Positions 9,196 through 19,011 of a stretch of DNA of 63,577 nucleotides are shown here, one piece after another; within the stretch, counting starts at the first letter, position 1, and each line of letters opens with the position of its first letter. The DNA is from Burkholderia guangdongensis (lineage in GTDB: Bacteria > Pseudomonadota > Gammaproteobacteria > Burkholderiales > Burkholderiaceae), in contig NZ_JACBNX010000002.1 of NCBI RefSeq assembly GCF_013403875.1, forward strand, positions 189,889 to 253,465, in the 5' to 3' direction. The notes beneath the pieces were generated by a model. The model saw only the letters and a list, made by a program, of their open reading frames with translations. It was not told where the DNA came from and ran no database searches. The position numbers were made by a program, and so were the translations under genes.

Positions 9196-10107
9196 ATGAC
9201 TTTTCCGTGCATCGCGGCCGCGCGCCGCTTCGATCCGGCCGCGCATCTGCGCTTCGACATCGCCGGCGTGCCGGTCGGCTGGGTGCGCCGCGACACCGCC
9301 GAGCGGCTCGCCCGCTGGCCCGACGTGTTCGAGCTGTTCGACGGCCGCGTCGCGCTGTCCGACCGCTACGACACCGTCGACGCGCGCAGCATGGCGCTCG
9401 CGAGCGTGATCGGTGCGCTCGCGGCCGAAGGGGCGATTCCGGGCTGGCGAGACGAGATCTACGCGATCCGCAACCGCTTCGACGATCCGCCGTTCGCGTA
9501 CATCGAGCGCGCGGCGTCGCGCTTCTTCGGCACGCAGACGTACGCGGTCCATCTGAACGGCATCGTAGAATATGCGGCTTCGGATGCGGGCGTACCGGCT
9601 TCGGGCGTACCGGCCGCGGGAAGCATCGTCGCGGAAAGCGTCGCCTCCGGCGCGCGCCAGATGTGGCTCGGCCGCCGCAGCGCGACGAAGGCGACCGATC
9701 CGGGGATGCTCGACAACGTCGTCGCCGGCGGGATCGGCTGGGGGCTCGGCGTGATGGACACGCTCGTCAAGGAGTGCTGGGAGGAAGCCGGCATCCCGGC
9801 CGAGCTCGCCGCGCGCGCGATGCCCGGGCGCGCGGTGCAGGTGCTGTGCTCGCTGCCGGAGGGCACGCAGTCGGAGCTGATCTTCGTATATGACCTGCCG
9901 CTGCCGCGCGATTTCGCGCCGCGCAACCAGGACGGCGAAGTCGCCGAGCATCTGCTCGCCGGCGTGCCCGAGGTGATCGGCTGGCTGCGCGCCGGCGACG
10001 CGACGATGGACGCGAGCCTCGCGACGCTCGACACGCTGCTGCGCCACGGCTGGCTGTCGGCGGTCGACGCGCCGGGCATCGACGCGTTGTTCGTGCCGGC
10101 CGCCTGA
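9196..10107 (+). CDS. Nudix hydrolase of the DUF4743/Tnr3-like type
   Basis: A 303-residue cytoplasmic protein. The N-terminal half (about 1-125) resembles the DUF4743 domain found before Nudix domains in thiamine-pyrophosphokinase-related hydrolases. The Nudix box is degenerate but recognisable: VAGGIGWGLGVMDTLVKECW followed by EEAGI, with Lys for the usual Arg of the REUXEE core and no early Glu, a pattern seen in the Tnr3-type family. Some relatives hydrolyse damaged thiamine diphosphates (oxy-, oxo- and trifluoro-analogues); that role here is by family inference. About 16 residues in the middle (near 137-150, ASGVPAAGS region) look like a low-complexity insertion. Confidence 0.82.
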   Translation: MTFPCIAAARRFDPAAHLRFDIAGVPVGWVRRDTAERLARWPDVFELFDGRVALSDRYDTVDARSMALASVIGALAAEGAIPGWRDEIYAIRNRFDDPPFAYIERAASRFFGTQTYAVHLNGIVEYAASDAGVPASGVPAAGSIVAESVASGARQMWLGRRSATKATDPGMLDNVVAGGIGWGLGVMDTLVKECWEEAGIPAELAARAMPGRAVQVLCSLPEGTQSELIFVYDLPLPRDFAPRNQDGEVAEHLLAGVPEVIGWLRAGDATMDASLATLDTLLRHGWLSAVDAPGIDALFVPAA

Positions 10108-10175
10108 CCCGCGTCGGGCGGGCCGGCCGCGGCGATGCGGACAATAAACTTGGAAAACGAGAGGGAGTAGCCGCC

Positions 10176-11060
10176 ATGTCGGCCGATCACAGCTTTATCC
10201 TGAAACTGTCGTGCCCGGACCGGCACGGCATCGTCCACGCGGTCTCGGGCTTCCTGTTCGAGCGCGCGAGCAACATTCTCGATTCCGCGCAGTTCGGCGA
10301 CAGCCGCAGCGGCGAGTTCTTCATGCGCGTACATTTCGTGCAGGAGGGCAGCGAGTTCGCGGCCACGGCCGCGCTCGATACGCTGCGCGCGCAGTTCGCG
10401 CCGCTTGCCGAGCAGTTCGGGATGCGCTGGGAGATGCATGACGCGGGCGTGAAGCCGCGCGTCGTGATCCTCGTGTCGAAGATCGGCCACTGCCTGAACG
10501 ATCTGCTGTTCCGCTACCGCACCGGCCAGTTGCCGATCGAGATTCCGGCGATCGTGTCGAATCACAAGGAGTTCTACCAGCTCGCCGCGAGCTACAACAT
10601 TCCGTTCCATCACCTGCCGCTCGCGGCCGGCGCGTCGGCCGACGCGAAGGCCGCGCAGGAGGCGCGCGTGCTCGAGGTGATCGACGAGCATCAGACCGAC
10701 CTCGTCGTGCTCGCGCGCTACATGCAGATTCTGTCGCCGAACATGTGCGCGCGGCTCGCGGGGCGCGCGATCAACATCCACCATTCGTTCCTGCCGAGCT
10801 TCAAGGGCGCGAAGCCGTATTACCAGGCGTTCGATCGTGGCGTGAAGCTGATCGGCGCGACCGCGCACTACGTGACGACCGATCTCGACGAAGGCCCGAT
10901 CATCGAGCAGGAAGTCGAGCGGGTCGACCACAGCATGACGCCGGACCAGTTGACTGCGATCGGCCGCGACGTCGAGTGCGTGACGCTCGCGCGCGCGGTG
11001 AAGTGGCACGTCGAGCACCGGATCGTGCTGAACGGCACGAAGACGGTCGTGTTCCGCTAA
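10176..11060 (+). CDS. purU: Formyltetrahydrofolate deformylase
   Basis: A 294-residue enzyme hydrolysing 10-formyl-THF to THF plus formate, balancing one-carbon pools and feeding formate to PurT. Residues about 5-85 are an ACT-type regulatory domain (LKLSCPDRHGIVHAVSGFLF). Residues about 95-290 are the formyltransferase-like catalytic domain with the Asn-His-Asp triad in AINIHHSFLPSFKGAKPY and GATAHYVTTDLDEGPIIEQ. A GAGGGAG-type ribosome site precedes ATG 10176. It is followed by a strong hairpin terminator. Confidence 0.96.
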   Translation: MSADHSFILKLSCPDRHGIVHAVSGFLFERASNILDSAQFGDSRSGEFFMRVHFVQEGSEFAATAALDTLRAQFAPLAEQFGMRWEMHDAGVKPRVVILVSKIGHCLNDLLFRYRTGQLPIEIPAIVSNHKEFYQLAASYNIPFHHLPLAAGASADAKAAQEARVLEVIDEHQTDLVVLARYMQILSPNMCARLAGRAINIHHSFLPSFKGAKPYYQAFDRGVKLIGATAHYVTTDLDEGPIIEQEVERVDHSMTPDQLTAIGRDVECVTLARAVKWHVEHRIVLNGTKTVVFR

Positions 11061-11106
11061 GTCACCCGCTAAGTCACCGATAGCGGCCGACGGCCGACGG
11101 ATGTGA

Positions 11107-11142
11107 AAACGCCGCGCACCGGAAGATCCGGGCGCGGCGTTT
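11107..11142. terminator. Bidirectional hairpin terminator between purU and the AI-2E transporter gene
   Basis: Arms AAACGCCGCGC and GCGCGGCGTTT pair perfectly, with an inner CCGG-AAGAT-CCGG helix. An A-run precedes and a short T-run follows, so it can work for purU (+) and for the convergent gene (-). Confidence 0.75.
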
Positions 11143-11170
11143 CGCTTCGGGGCGCCGGAAACGGTGCCGG

Positions 11171-12256
11171 TCAGATCAGCCGCAGCGCATGCAGCTCGCG
11201 TTTCAGGTACGCGTAGAAGATTGGCGCGGCGATCACGCCCGGCACGCCGAACGCGGCTTCCATCACGATCATCGCGAGCAGGATTTCCCATGCGCGCGCC
11301 TCGATCTGCACGCCGACGATCCGCGCGTTCAGGAAGTATTCGAGCTTGTGGACCAGCACGAGGAACACGAGCGACGCGATCGCGGTGCTCATGCCGATCG
11401 ACAGCGACACGGCGACGATCAGCGTGTTCGAGATCAGGTTGCCGATCACCGGCAGCAGCCCGGTGATGAACGTGACGAGCACGAGCGTCTTCGACAGCGG
11501 CAGCCGCACGTGGAACGCCGGCAGCACGACGAGCAGGTAGACGCCCGTCAGCGTCACGTTCAGCGCGGAGATCTTCACCTGCGCGAACACGATCCGGCGG
11601 AACGAATCCGCGAAGCGCGACACGCGCGTCACGAGCGCGGTCGAGAGCGGCATCCGCGGCTTGTTGTGCTCGACGCCGATCGCGATCATCGCGCCGACGA
11701 TCATCCCGAACAGCACGTGCCCGAGGCCGCGCGCGACGCTCTTGCCGCTCTGCTGCAGCTGCTCCATGTGCGCGCTCATCAGCAGCGACGCCTTCGCCTT
11801 CATCTGTGCGACGTCGACCGGCAGCAGGTTCGCGATCCATGCGGGCGTGCGCGCGCGGGTCTGGTCGACGATCTGCATCACCTGCCCGAGCAGGTTCTGC
11901 AGGTTCGGCACCGTGTGCTCGAAGTGCTCGAGAATGCCGACGGTGAGCCCCGCGAGCAGGCCGACGATCGCGATCGACAGCAGCACGACCGCGAACCAGC
12001 GCGCGCTGCGGCTCGTCGTGTGGCGCTCGATCACGGGCGCGATCGTATGCACGAGCTGGTACACGAGCAGCCCGGCGAGCACGCCGCCGAGCAGATTCAG
12101 CTCGAGGACGAGCCACAGCGACACGAACGTCAGGAGGTAGCTGGCACTCTCGATCGCCGTCAGGTGCGGCAGCGTGAAATCGCTCGTCAGCCGCACGCTG
12201 CGCAGGTGTGGCTCACGGGATTGAGAATCGCGCGGCGACTCCTTTTGCTTCTCCAT
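11171..12256 (-). CDS. AI-2E family transporter (PerM/YdiK-like membrane protein)
   Basis: A 361-residue polytopic membrane protein of the AI-2E exporter/PerM family. Hydrophobic segments occur near residues 30-80 (YLLTFVSLWLVLELNLLGGV), 205-265 and 270-345, with the family motif LLPVIGNLISNTLIVAVSL in the second half and a cytoplasmic amphipathic region between. Family members include exporters, small-molecule permeases and Na+/H+ antiporters, so autoinducer-2 transport should not be assumed. It is transcribed alone, convergent to purU. Confidence 0.88.
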   Translation of the reverse strand: MEKQKESPRDSQSREPHLRSVRLTSDFTLPHLTAIESASYLLTFVSLWLVLELNLLGGVLAGLLVYQLVHTIAPVIERHTTSRSARWFAVVLLSIAIVGLLAGLTVGILEHFEHTVPNLQNLLGQVMQIVDQTRARTPAWIANLLPVDVAQMKAKASLLMSAHMEQLQQSGKSVARGLGHVLFGMIVGAMIAIGVEHNKPRMPLSTALVTRVSRFADSFRRIVFAQVKISALNVTLTGVYLLVVLPAFHVRLPLSKTLVLVTFITGLLPVIGNLISNTLIVAVSLSIGMSTAIASLVFLVLVHKLEYFLNARIVGVQIEARAWEILLAMIVMEAAFGVPGVIAAPIFYAYLKRELHALRLI

Positions 12257-12307
12257 CGGATAGTCCTGTTGACGGCACGGCGCCGCGTGGAAACCTTACG
12301 GTCGGAA

Positions 12308-12313
12308 AGTATA
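12308..12313 (-). promoter_or_regulatory. Candidate extended -10 (TGCTATACT) for the AI-2E transporter gene
   Basis: The minus strand reads GGTTGCTATACTTTC about 50 bases upstream of the 12256 start codon, the same extended -10 form seen before kdsD. No convincing -35 is visible. The remaining part of the 12257-12529 gap (to the uvrA stop) is GC-rich and shows nothing further. Confidence 0.45.
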
Positions 12314-12529
12314 GCAACCATTATGGGCCGCGACGGGCTGTTTTAAGCCGGGTGTAAACACGCGGAGCGCGCGCAGGGTTGCGCGGGCGAGCGTCGCGCG
12401 GCGCTCGCGGGCTGGCGGCGGAGTGGGGCCGGACCGCGGAAGCGGGCGCGTGAAGGACAATGGCACGCGAAGGAAGAGGGCACGCGCGGGCCGCGAGGCC
12501 GGCCGCGCGCGATGCGGGTGGGTGCCCGC

Positions 12530-15400
12530 CTACTTGCGGCCGCGCTTCAACAGCGGTGCGAGGTATCGGCCGGTGAAGCTCGCCTTCGTCTTCGCGACCT
12601 GCTCGGGCGTGCCCTGCGCGATGATCTGGCCGCCGCCGGCGCCGCCCTCGGGGCCGAGGTCGATCACCCAGTCGGCCGTCTTGATCACGTCGAGGTTGTG
12701 CTCGATGATCACGACCGTGTTGCCCTGGTCGCGCAGCCGGTGGATCACTTCGAGCAGCAGCGCGATGTCGTGGAAGTGCAGGCCGGTGGTCGGCTCGTCG
12801 AGGATGTACAGCGTGCGGCCCGTGTCGCGCTTCGACAGCTCGAGCGACAGCTTCACGCGCTGCGCCTCGCCGCCGGACAGCGTCGTCGCCGACTGGCCGA
12901 GCCGGATGTAGCCGAGGCCGACGTCGAGCAGCGTCTTCAGCTTGCGCGCGACGACGGGCACCGCGTTGAAGAACGCGTGCGCGTGCTCGACCGTCATGTC
13001 GAGCACCTCGCTGATGTTCTTGCCCTTGTATTGGACTTCGAGCGTCTCGCGGTTGTAGCGCTTGCCGTGGCAGACGTCGCACGGCACGTACACGTCCGGC
13101 AGGAAGTGCATCTCGACCTTCAGCACGCCGTCGCCCTGGCACGCCTCGCAGCGGCCGCCCTTCACGTTGAACGAGAAGCGGCCCGGATCGTAGCCGCGCT
13201 CCTTCGACGCCGGCACACCCGAGAACAGCTCGCGGATCGGCGTGAACAGGCCCGTGTACGTGGCCGGGTTCGAGCGCGGCGTGCGGCCGATCGGCGACTG
13301 GTCGACGTTGATCACCTTGTCGAAATGCTCGAGGCCCTCGATCGACTCGTGCGGCGCCGGCTCGGCCGACGAGCCGTACAGATGCCGCGCGACCGCGTGG
13401 TACAGCGTGTCGTTGATCAGCGTCGACTTGCCGGAGCCGGATACACCGGTGATGCAGGTCAACAGGCCGACCGGCAGCTCGAGCGTCACGTTCTTCAGGT
13501 TGTTGCCGTGCGCGTCGACGATGCGCAGCTGCCGCTCGTCGTCGGGCGCGATCCGCTCGTCCGGATACTCGATCGTGCGCTTGCCGGACAGGTACTGGCC
13601 GGTCAGCGAATCGGCGTCCGACTGCACCTGTTTCGGCGTGCCCTCGGCGACCACGGAGCCGCCGTGCTCGCCCGCGCCCGGGCCCATGTCGACGACGTAG
13701 TCGGCGGTGCGGATCATGTCCTCGTCGTGCTCGACGACGATCACCGAGTTGCCGAGGTCGCGCAGGTGCTTCAGTGTCGAGATCAGGCGGTCGTTGTCGC
13801 GCTGATGCAGGCCGATCGACGGCTCGTCGAGCACGTACATCACGCCGGTCAGGCCCGAGCCGATCTGCGACGCGAGGCGGATGCGCTGCGCCTCGCCGCC
13901 GGACAGCGTCTCCGCGCTGCGCTCGAGCGACAGATAGTCGAGGCCGACGTTGTTCAGGAACGTGAGCCGCGCGACGATCTCCTTGATGACCTTGTCCGCA
14001 ATCTCGCGCTTCGCGCCGTCGAGCGACAGCGCGCTGAAATAGCCGAGCGCGTCGCGCAGCGGCCAGCCGCTGATCTCGAAGATCGCGCGCGCGTCGCCGC
14101 CGGCGCCGATGCGCACGAAACGCGCCTCGCGGCGCAGGCGCGTGCCGTCGCAGGTCGGGCACGGCTGGTTGTTCTGGTATTTGGCGAGCTCCTCGCGCAC
14201 CGCGACCGAATCGGTCTCGCGGTAGCGGCGCTCGAGGTTCGGGATGATCCCCTCGAACACGTGCTCGCGCACCGTCGTGCGGCCGCGCTCGTTGATATAC
14301 GCGAACGGGATCGTCTGCTTGCCGGAGCCGAACAGCAGCACCTTCCTGATCTTTTCGGGCAGATCCTCGAACGCGACGTCGATGTCGAACTCGTAGAACG
14401 CGGCGAGGCTCTGCAGCATCTGGAAGTAGAACTGGTTGCGCCGGTCCCAGCCCTTCACCGCGCCCGCCGCGAGCGACAGCGACGGATGCGCGACCACGCG
14501 CTTCGGATCGAAGAACGTGATCTGGCCGAGGCCGTCGCAGTCCGGGCACGCGCCCATCGGGTTGTTGAACGAGAACAGGCGCGGCTCGAGCTCCTGCAGC
14601 GAGTACGAGCAGATCGGGCACGCGAACTTCGAGCTGAACAGATGTTCTTTATCCGTATCCATCTCGAGCGCGATCGCGCGGCCGTCGGCGAGACGCAGCG
14701 CGGTCTCGAACGATTCCGCGAGACGCTGCTTCATGTCCGGGCGCACCTTCAGCCGGTCGACGACGACGTCGATCGTGTGCTTGTCGTTCTTCTTCAGCTT
14801 CGGCAGCGACTCGACCTCGTGGATCTGCGCGACGCCTTCGTTCGCGGTGCCGCCGCCCGAGCGCACGCGAAAGCGCACGAAGCCCTGCGCCTGCATCTCT
14901 TCGAACAGATCCGCGTGCTCGCCCTTGCGGTTCGCGACGACGGGCGCGAGGATCATCAGCTTCGTTTCCTCGGGCAGCGCGAGCGCGGCGTCGACCATCT
15001 GCGACACGCTTTGCGCCTCGAGCGGGATTTCGTGATCCGGGCAGTACGGCGTGCCGACGCGCGCGTACAGCAGCCGCAGGTAGTCGTGGATCTCCGTGAC
15101 GGTGCCGACCGTCGAGCGCGGATTGTGCGACGTCGCCTTCTGCTCGATCGAGATCGCGGGCGACAGCCCCTCGATCAGGTCGACGTCGGGCTTCTCCATC
15201 AGCTGCAGGAACTGGCGCGCGTACGCGGACAGGCTCTCGACGTAGCGGCGCTGGCCTTCCGCGTACAGCGTGTCGAACGCGAGCGACGACTTGCCCGATC
15301 CGGACAGACCGGTGATCACGACCAGCTTGTGGCGCGGCAGGTCGAGATTGACGTTCTTCAGGTTGTGGGTACGGGCCCCACGGATACGGATTTGTTCCAT
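12530..15400 (-). CDS. uvrA: Excinuclease ABC subunit A
   Basis: A 956-residue nucleotide-excision-repair damage sensor, normal length. It has two ABC ATPase modules: Walker A GLSGSGKS at 31-38 and GVSGSGKS near 650-657, each with its LSGGEAQR signature. Zinc motifs are CPIC...CPDC (near 255-285) and CEAC...CDVC (near 740-770). The N-terminus [20 protein letters not shown] is canonical. It forms UvrA2B2 and loads UvrB at lesions. It is divergent from the MFS gene upstream of ssb, the usual uvrA/ssb neighbourhood. No CTGT-N8-ACAG LexA box was seen in 15401-15658. Confidence 0.98.
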   Translation of the reverse strand: MEQIRIRGARTHNLKNVNLDLPRHKLVVITGLSGSGKSSLAFDTLYAEGQRRYVESLSAYARQFLQLMEKPDVDLIEGLSPAISIEQKATSHNPRSTVGTVTEIHDYLRLLYARVGTPYCPDHEIPLEAQSVSQMVDAALALPEETKLMILAPVVANRKGEHADLFEEMQAQGFVRFRVRSGGGTANEGVAQIHEVESLPKLKKNDKHTIDVVVDRLKVRPDMKQRLAESFETALRLADGRAIALEMDTDKEHLFSSKFACPICSYSLQELEPRLFSFNNPMGACPDCDGLGQITFFDPKRVVAHPSLSLAAGAVKGWDRRNQFYFQMLQSLAAFYEFDIDVAFEDLPEKIRKVLLFGSGKQTIPFAYINERGRTTVREHVFEGIIPNLERRYRETDSVAVREELAKYQNNQPCPTCDGTRLRREARFVRIGAGGDARAIFEISGWPLRDALGYFSALSLDGAKREIADKVIKEIVARLTFLNNVGLDYLSLERSAETLSGGEAQRIRLASQIGSGLTGVMYVLDEPSIGLHQRDNDRLISTLKHLRDLGNSVIVVEHDEDMIRTADYVVDMGPGAGEHGGSVVAEGTPKQVQSDADSLTGQYLSGKRTIEYPDERIAPDDERQLRIVDAHGNNLKNVTLELPVGLLTCITGVSGSGKSTLINDTLYHAVARHLYGSSAEPAPHESIEGLEHFDKVINVDQSPIGRTPRSNPATYTGLFTPIRELFSGVPASKERGYDPGRFSFNVKGGRCEACQGDGVLKVEMHFLPDVYVPCDVCHGKRYNRETLEVQYKGKNISEVLDMTVEHAHAFFNAVPVVARKLKTLLDVGLGYIRLGQSATTLSGGEAQRVKLSLELSKRDTGRTLYILDEPTTGLHFHDIALLLEVIHRLRDQGNTVVIIEHNLDVIKTADWVIDLGPEGGAGGGQIIAQGTPEQVAKTKASFTGRYLAPLLKRGRK

Positions 15401-15433
15401 GAACCTGGCGAAAGAGGGGAGAACAAACCTGCT

Positions 15434-15439
15434 ACTATA
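15434..15439 (-). promoter_or_regulatory. Candidate -10 box for uvrA
   Basis: The minus strand reads GTTATAGTAGC, giving TATAGT (5 of 6 consensus bases) 34 bases upstream of the uvrA ATG. The -35 region is weak. The rest of the 15401-15658 divergent gap shows only GC-rich sequence. Confidence 0.35.
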
Positions 15440-15658
15440 ACGGCTTTTCGAGACCGTCGTTCGGGGCTCCCAGTGTTGGCAGCAGCTGTCCGCAAGGCGG
15501 CCGGCGGGCCGCGCCGGACGGGCTCCGCCCGGGGCGCGCCGCCGCGAGGCGGGCGGTCGACGGTCCGGACCGATGGCGGCAGCCCGGCCCGCCGGCCCGG
15601 TTCTCCTGCCGCCCGCTGCAGGGCGACGTTCCGATCATCCGAAATCCGATTCCGATCG

Positions 15659-16852
15659 ATGTCCAATCCGTCCGCCACGTCTTCCCGCACCCGCATGTCC
15701 CCGTCCGAAATGCGCGCGACATTGTCGCTCGCGGCCATTTTCGCGCTGCGCATGCTCGGGCTGTTCATGATCATGCCGGTGTTCTCCGTCTACGCGAAAA
15801 CGATCCCGGGCGGCGACAACGTGCTGCTCGTCGGCATCGCGCTCGGCGCGTACGGCGTCACGCAGTCGCTGCTGTACATCTTCTACGGCTGGGCGTCCGA
15901 CAAGTTCGGCCGCAAGCCGGTGATCGCCGTGGGCCTCGTGATCTTCGCGCTCGGCAGCTTCGTCGCCGCGGGCGCGCACGACATCCAGTGGATCATCGTC
16001 GGGCGGGTGATCCAGGGAATGGGGGCGGTATCGTCGGCGGTGCTCGCGTTCATCGCGGACCTGACGTCCGAGCAGAACCGCACGAAGGCGATGGCGATGG
16101 TGGGCGGCTCGATTGGCGTGTCGTTCGCGGTTGCGATCGTCGGCGCGCCGATCGTGTTCCACTGGGTCGGGATGAACGGGCTGTTCGCGGTGATCGGCGT
16201 GCTGTCGCTGCTCGCGATCGGCGTCGTGGTGTGGATCGTGCCGGATGCGCCGAGGCCGGTGCACGTGCCGGCGCCGTTCGCGGAGGTGCTGCACAACGTC
16301 GAGCTGCTGCGACTGAACTTCGGCGTGCTCGCGCTGCATGCGACGCAGACCGCGCTGTTCCTCGTCGTGCCGCGCCTGCTGGTGGACGCCGGGCTGCCGG
16401 TCGCGTCGCACTGGCAGGTGTATCTGCCGGTGATGGGGCTGTCGTTCGTGATGATGGTGCCGGCGATCATCGCGGCCGAGACGCGCGGGAAGATGAAGCC
16501 GGTGCTGCTCGGTGGCATTCTGGCTATCCTGATCGGCCAATTGGCGCTCGGCACCGCACCGCATACCATTCTGATTGTCGCGGCGATTCTGTTCGTCTAC
16601 TTCCTCGGGTTCAACATCCTGGAGGCGTCGCAGCCGTCGCTGGTGTCGAAGCTCGCGCCGGGCTCGCGCAAGGGCGCGGCCACCGGCGTGTACAACACGA
16701 CGCAGTCGATCGGGCTCGCGCTCGGCGGCTTCGCGGGCGGCTGGCTGCTGAAGCACGGCGGGGCCGACACGGTCTTCCTGACGTGCTCGGGGCTCGTGGC
16801 CGCGTGGCTTATAATCGCGGCCGGCATGAAGCCGCCCCCGCGCAAGGCCTGA
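15659..16852 (+). CDS. MFS transporter
   Basis: A 397-residue major-facilitator protein with about 12 hydrophobic segments. The loop 2-3 signature reads [17 protein letters not shown] (family D-R-G-R-R/K-type motif), and the first segment contains [21 protein letters not shown] chose ATG 15659 (MSNPSATSS); ATG 15695 (MSPSEMRAT) is a real alternative that loses no membrane segment. The frame is open for thousands of bases upstream, but this is a GC artefact over uvrA. It lies 74 bases before ssb on the same strand, a frequent arrangement in Burkholderiales. Substrate unknown. Confidence 0.9.
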   Translation: MSNPSATSSRTRMSPSEMRATLSLAAIFALRMLGLFMIMPVFSVYAKTIPGGDNVLLVGIALGAYGVTQSLLYIFYGWASDKFGRKPVIAVGLVIFALGSFVAAGAHDIQWIIVGRVIQGMGAVSSAVLAFIADLTSEQNRTKAMAMVGGSIGVSFAVAIVGAPIVFHWVGMNGLFAVIGVLSLLAIGVVVWIVPDAPRPVHVPAPFAEVLHNVELLRLNFGVLALHATQTALFLVVPRLLVDAGLPVASHWQVYLPVMGLSFVMMVPAIIAAETRGKMKPVLLGGILAILIGQLALGTAPHTILIVAAILFVYFLGFNILEASQPSLVSKLAPGSRKGAATGVYNTTQSIGLALGGFAGGWLLKHGGADTVFLTCSGLVAAWLIIAAGMKPPPRKA

Positions 16853-16926
16853 CGCGGCGCGCGCCGGCCGACGCATCGGCGAACGGTTTCGCGCGCGGCT
16901 TCGCATCGAATTTATTGGAGAAACAC

Positions 16927-17481
16927 ATGGCATCCGTCAACAAGGTCATCCTCGTCGGCAATCTCGGCGCCGATCCCGAAGTGCGTTATCTGCCGAGCGG
17001 CGACGCGGTTGCGAACATCCGCCTCGCGACGACCGATCGCTACAAGGACAAGGCGTCCAACGAGTTCAAGGAAATGACCGAGTGGCACCGTGTCGCGTTC
17101 TTCGGCCGTCTCGCGGAGATCGTCAGCGAGTACCTGAAGAAGGGCTCGTCGGTGTATATCGAGGGCCGCATCCGCACGCGCAAGTGGCAGGGTCAGGACG
17201 GTCAGGACCGCTATTCGACCGAGATCGTCGCGGATCAGATGCAGATGCTCGGCGGTCGCGGCGGCTCGGGCGGCGGCGCTGGCGGCGGTGACGAAGGTTA
17301 TGGCGGCGGCTACGGCGGTGGCCGTGGCGAGCAGATGGAGCGCGGCGGCGGTGGTGGTCGCGCTGGCGGCGGCGCGGGTGCCGGTGGTGGTGGCGGCGCG
17401 CGCGGCGGCGCGGCGACGAGCCGTCCGAGCGCGCCGGCCGGCGGCGGGTTCGACGAGATGGACGACGATATTCCGTTCTAG
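16927..17481 (+). CDS. ssb: Single-stranded DNA-binding protein
   Basis: A 184-residue SSB. The OB-fold occupies about 1-112, opening [20 protein letters not shown], with [10 protein letters not shown] and [17 protein letters not shown] long glycine-rich linker (about 113-165) leads to the acidic tip DEMDDDIPF, which recruits repair and replication proteins. TTGGAG precedes ATG 16927. It acts as a tetramer in replication, recombination and repair. A good intrinsic terminator follows. Confidence 0.98.
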   Translation: MASVNKVILVGNLGADPEVRYLPSGDAVANIRLATTDRYKDKASNEFKEMTEWHRVAFFGRLAEIVSEYLKKGSSVYIEGRIRTRKWQGQDGQDRYSTEIVADQMQMLGGRGGSGGGAGGGDEGYGGGYGGGRGEQMERGGGGGRAGGGAGAGGGGGARGGAATSRPSAPAGGGFDEMDDDIPF

Positions 17482-17511
17482 ACCCTACTAAGCTGAATTT
17501 TTGTTGATTGA

Positions 17512-17542
17512 GGCCCGTGTGTCAAAAGCACGCGGGCCTTTT
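17512..17542 (+). terminator. Rho-independent terminator of ssb
   Basis: Stem GGCCCGTGTG / CACGCGGGCC (one G-U pair) with loop TCAAAAG, followed by TTTT. It lies 30 bases after the ssb stop. The 17543-17634 gap beyond it is AT-richer and shows no other signal. Confidence 0.85.
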
Positions 17543-17634
17543 ATTTGTGCCGTGCTGATTCGATGGTTGGAGCATGAGGTGTTGAATTGCGCTGATTGCA
17601 AACAAGCTTGAACAGGCGAGAGGGGCGAGTTCGC

Positions 17635-18342
17635 TCATTCGAGCTCTGCGAAAGAAATGATGAGATTCACTCGCTCATGAATGACTTTCTCTCGCGCGGG
17701 ATCACCGTTACTTGCGGATGCCACGGCATTCTCGAAATCCCGATGCTTCTGAAGTAACTGCAGTTGGTTGCTCACATATTTGCGCATCTCTGCTTTGGCC
17801 TGCAGCATCTCGTTGCCGATTTCGGAGCGCCCATCAAGGAGAGTGAGAATATCTTCGATGTCCTGGCTGTCCAGCGGATCGTTGTTTCCGCGAGAGAGGT
17901 ATGCCGCGAGCTTGGTCGCGAGGAAGTGTTCGGGGCGTACAATTTTGACAGTTATGCCATCGCCAATATCGCGCGGCTCAGCGCTTTCAAGGGCGTCTTG
18001 ATACCACGCATTCCCGAATTTCAAAATCTCAGCGTCGTCCGGCATGAAGTCGACACGCAACTTGGCGAGAAACATCGCGCAGATGGGGGCATCTTCGGAC
18101 ATGTCTTCCCGAAAACCTTTCTTGCGCAACTGTTCCTTCAGTTGCTCCCAATGCGGGTAACTCACCGCGTGCACGATGAGGTCAACATCGTCCGTGTGTC
18201 TTACTTGTTGTTGCGTGTAGAGATCGGTCAGCAGCAAGGCAGTGGTGCAGCCTCCGACGAAAGCGACGTCTTGACAGAGTTCTGGTCCTATCGCTTTGGC
18301 AACTGTACGTATCATCCCGATGTAGTCGTCGATAGAGGCCAT
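17635..18342 (-). CDS. AbiEii-like nucleotidyltransferase (putative toxin or defence effector)
   Basis: A 235-residue protein of the minimal-nucleotidyltransferase type. The catalytic signature is present: a GG-x-T motif in FVGGCTTALLLTD (G30, G31), then R48-x-T50-x-D52-x-D54 in RHTDDVDLIV, a third acidic strand in LRVDFMPDD, and the K...A...R...DxxDI helix in FLATKLAAYLSRGNNDPLDS. This is the pattern of AbiEii/MenT-type toxins, which transfer nucleotides to RNA. It starts one base after the stop of the HTH gene, so the two are coupled. Base composition is clearly lower in GC than the flanks. Function as toxin or anti-phage effector is inference; the active site looks intact. Confidence 0.75.
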   Translation of the reverse strand: MASIDDYIGMIRTVAKAIGPELCQDVAFVGGCTTALLLTDLYTQQQVRHTDDVDLIVHAVSYPHWEQLKEQLRKKGFREDMSEDAPICAMFLAKLRVDFMPDDAEILKFGNAWYQDALESAEPRDIGDGITVKIVRPEHFLATKLAAYLSRGNNDPLDSQDIEDILTLLDGRSEIGNEMLQAKAEMRKYVSNQLQLLQKHRDFENAVASASNGDPAREKVIHERVNLIISFAELE

Positions 18343-18343
18343 T

Positions 18344-18991
18344 TCAAAAATCCAGAAGGTTTTGTAGCTGCGTGATGGCGAGCTTCCGTTCGCGTGGTTG
18401 TCCCACGCGAATCGAATCCACGGTGGCGAGCAGCATATAGAGTGTCTCGTCTTTCCTGATCGCGATGGGCACTGTTTTGTACAACGGCTCCACGGCGAGG
18501 CCGAGAGTGTCGCCGTGTGGATCGGGCCAGACAGGAAGGTAATCGCCTGCACTGCGAAGTATGCCCTGAAAGATTGGTGCGGTGAGGCTGGTCGGAATGC
18601 CGCGCGCCAGACCAGCTATTTTTGTAGGGAAAACAAACCGGACGCCGTAGGCTAGAAATTCTTCGAGTTCCCGGCGATTGACTACCGGTGAACCGCTCCG
18701 CTTCTGCGATCGGGCAAGTCCGTTGGAATAGCAGCGGGCCAAGACATTGCTAATCTCGGATTTGCTGATACCCGTCGCATCCGCCAATCCACGCACGCTG
18801 TAGGGATCCATCTCGAGATTCAATTGAGGCGGCATGGATATGTCGTCCGGAACTTCCGGGATACTGTCGATTGCTTCCGACGGATCTACGACCGACTTCG
18901 TCAGATCGCGCCCTTCCTTGGACGGGTGCTCGGATGTACGGCGCTCAAGCGCAACCAGCTTGAGCAAGAGCAGGAGGTCTTGACTTTTCAT
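18344..18991 (-). CDS. HTH regulator/antitoxin-like partner of the nucleotidyltransferase
   Basis: A 215-residue protein starting MKSQDLLLLLKLVALERR. A winged-helix-like HTH lies at about 63-97 (DPYSVRGLADATGISKSEIS) and a conserved C-terminal half includes YGVRFVFPTKIAGLARGIPT and LPVWPDPHGDTLGLAVEPLY. I prefer ATG 18991 to the in-frame ATG 19015: the MKSQD opening matches homologues as I recall them, and the inverted repeat then lies wholly outside the coding region. It is the first gene of a two-gene operon with the nucleotidyltransferase and most likely represses its own promoter, as AbiEi does. It is not obviously AbiEi itself. GC is low relative to the window. Confidence 0.7.
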   Translation of the reverse strand: MKSQDLLLLLKLVALERRTSEHPSKEGRDLTKSVVDPSEAIDSIPEVPDDISMPPQLNLEMDPYSVRGLADATGISKSEISNVLARCYSNGLARSQKRSGSPVVNRRELEEFLAYGVRFVFPTKIAGLARGIPTSLTAPIFQGILRSAGDYLPVWPDPHGDTLGLAVEPLYKTVPIAIRKDETLYMLLATVDSIRVGQPRERKLAITQLQNLLDF

Positions 18992-19011
18992 ATCGTGCCA
19001 GTGTTTTGTGT

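Noticed and set aside
15401..15658. LexA operator upstream of uvrA
   Set aside because: No CTGT-N8-ACAG or close variant was found in the gap; the only CTGT there lacks its partner.
12512..16852. A very long plus-strand open frame (over 1,400 codons) across uvrA and the MFS gene
   Set aside because: Its first part is the antisense shadow of uvrA (arginine/alanine/valine-rich, no family features). Only the last 397 codons form the real MFS transporter.
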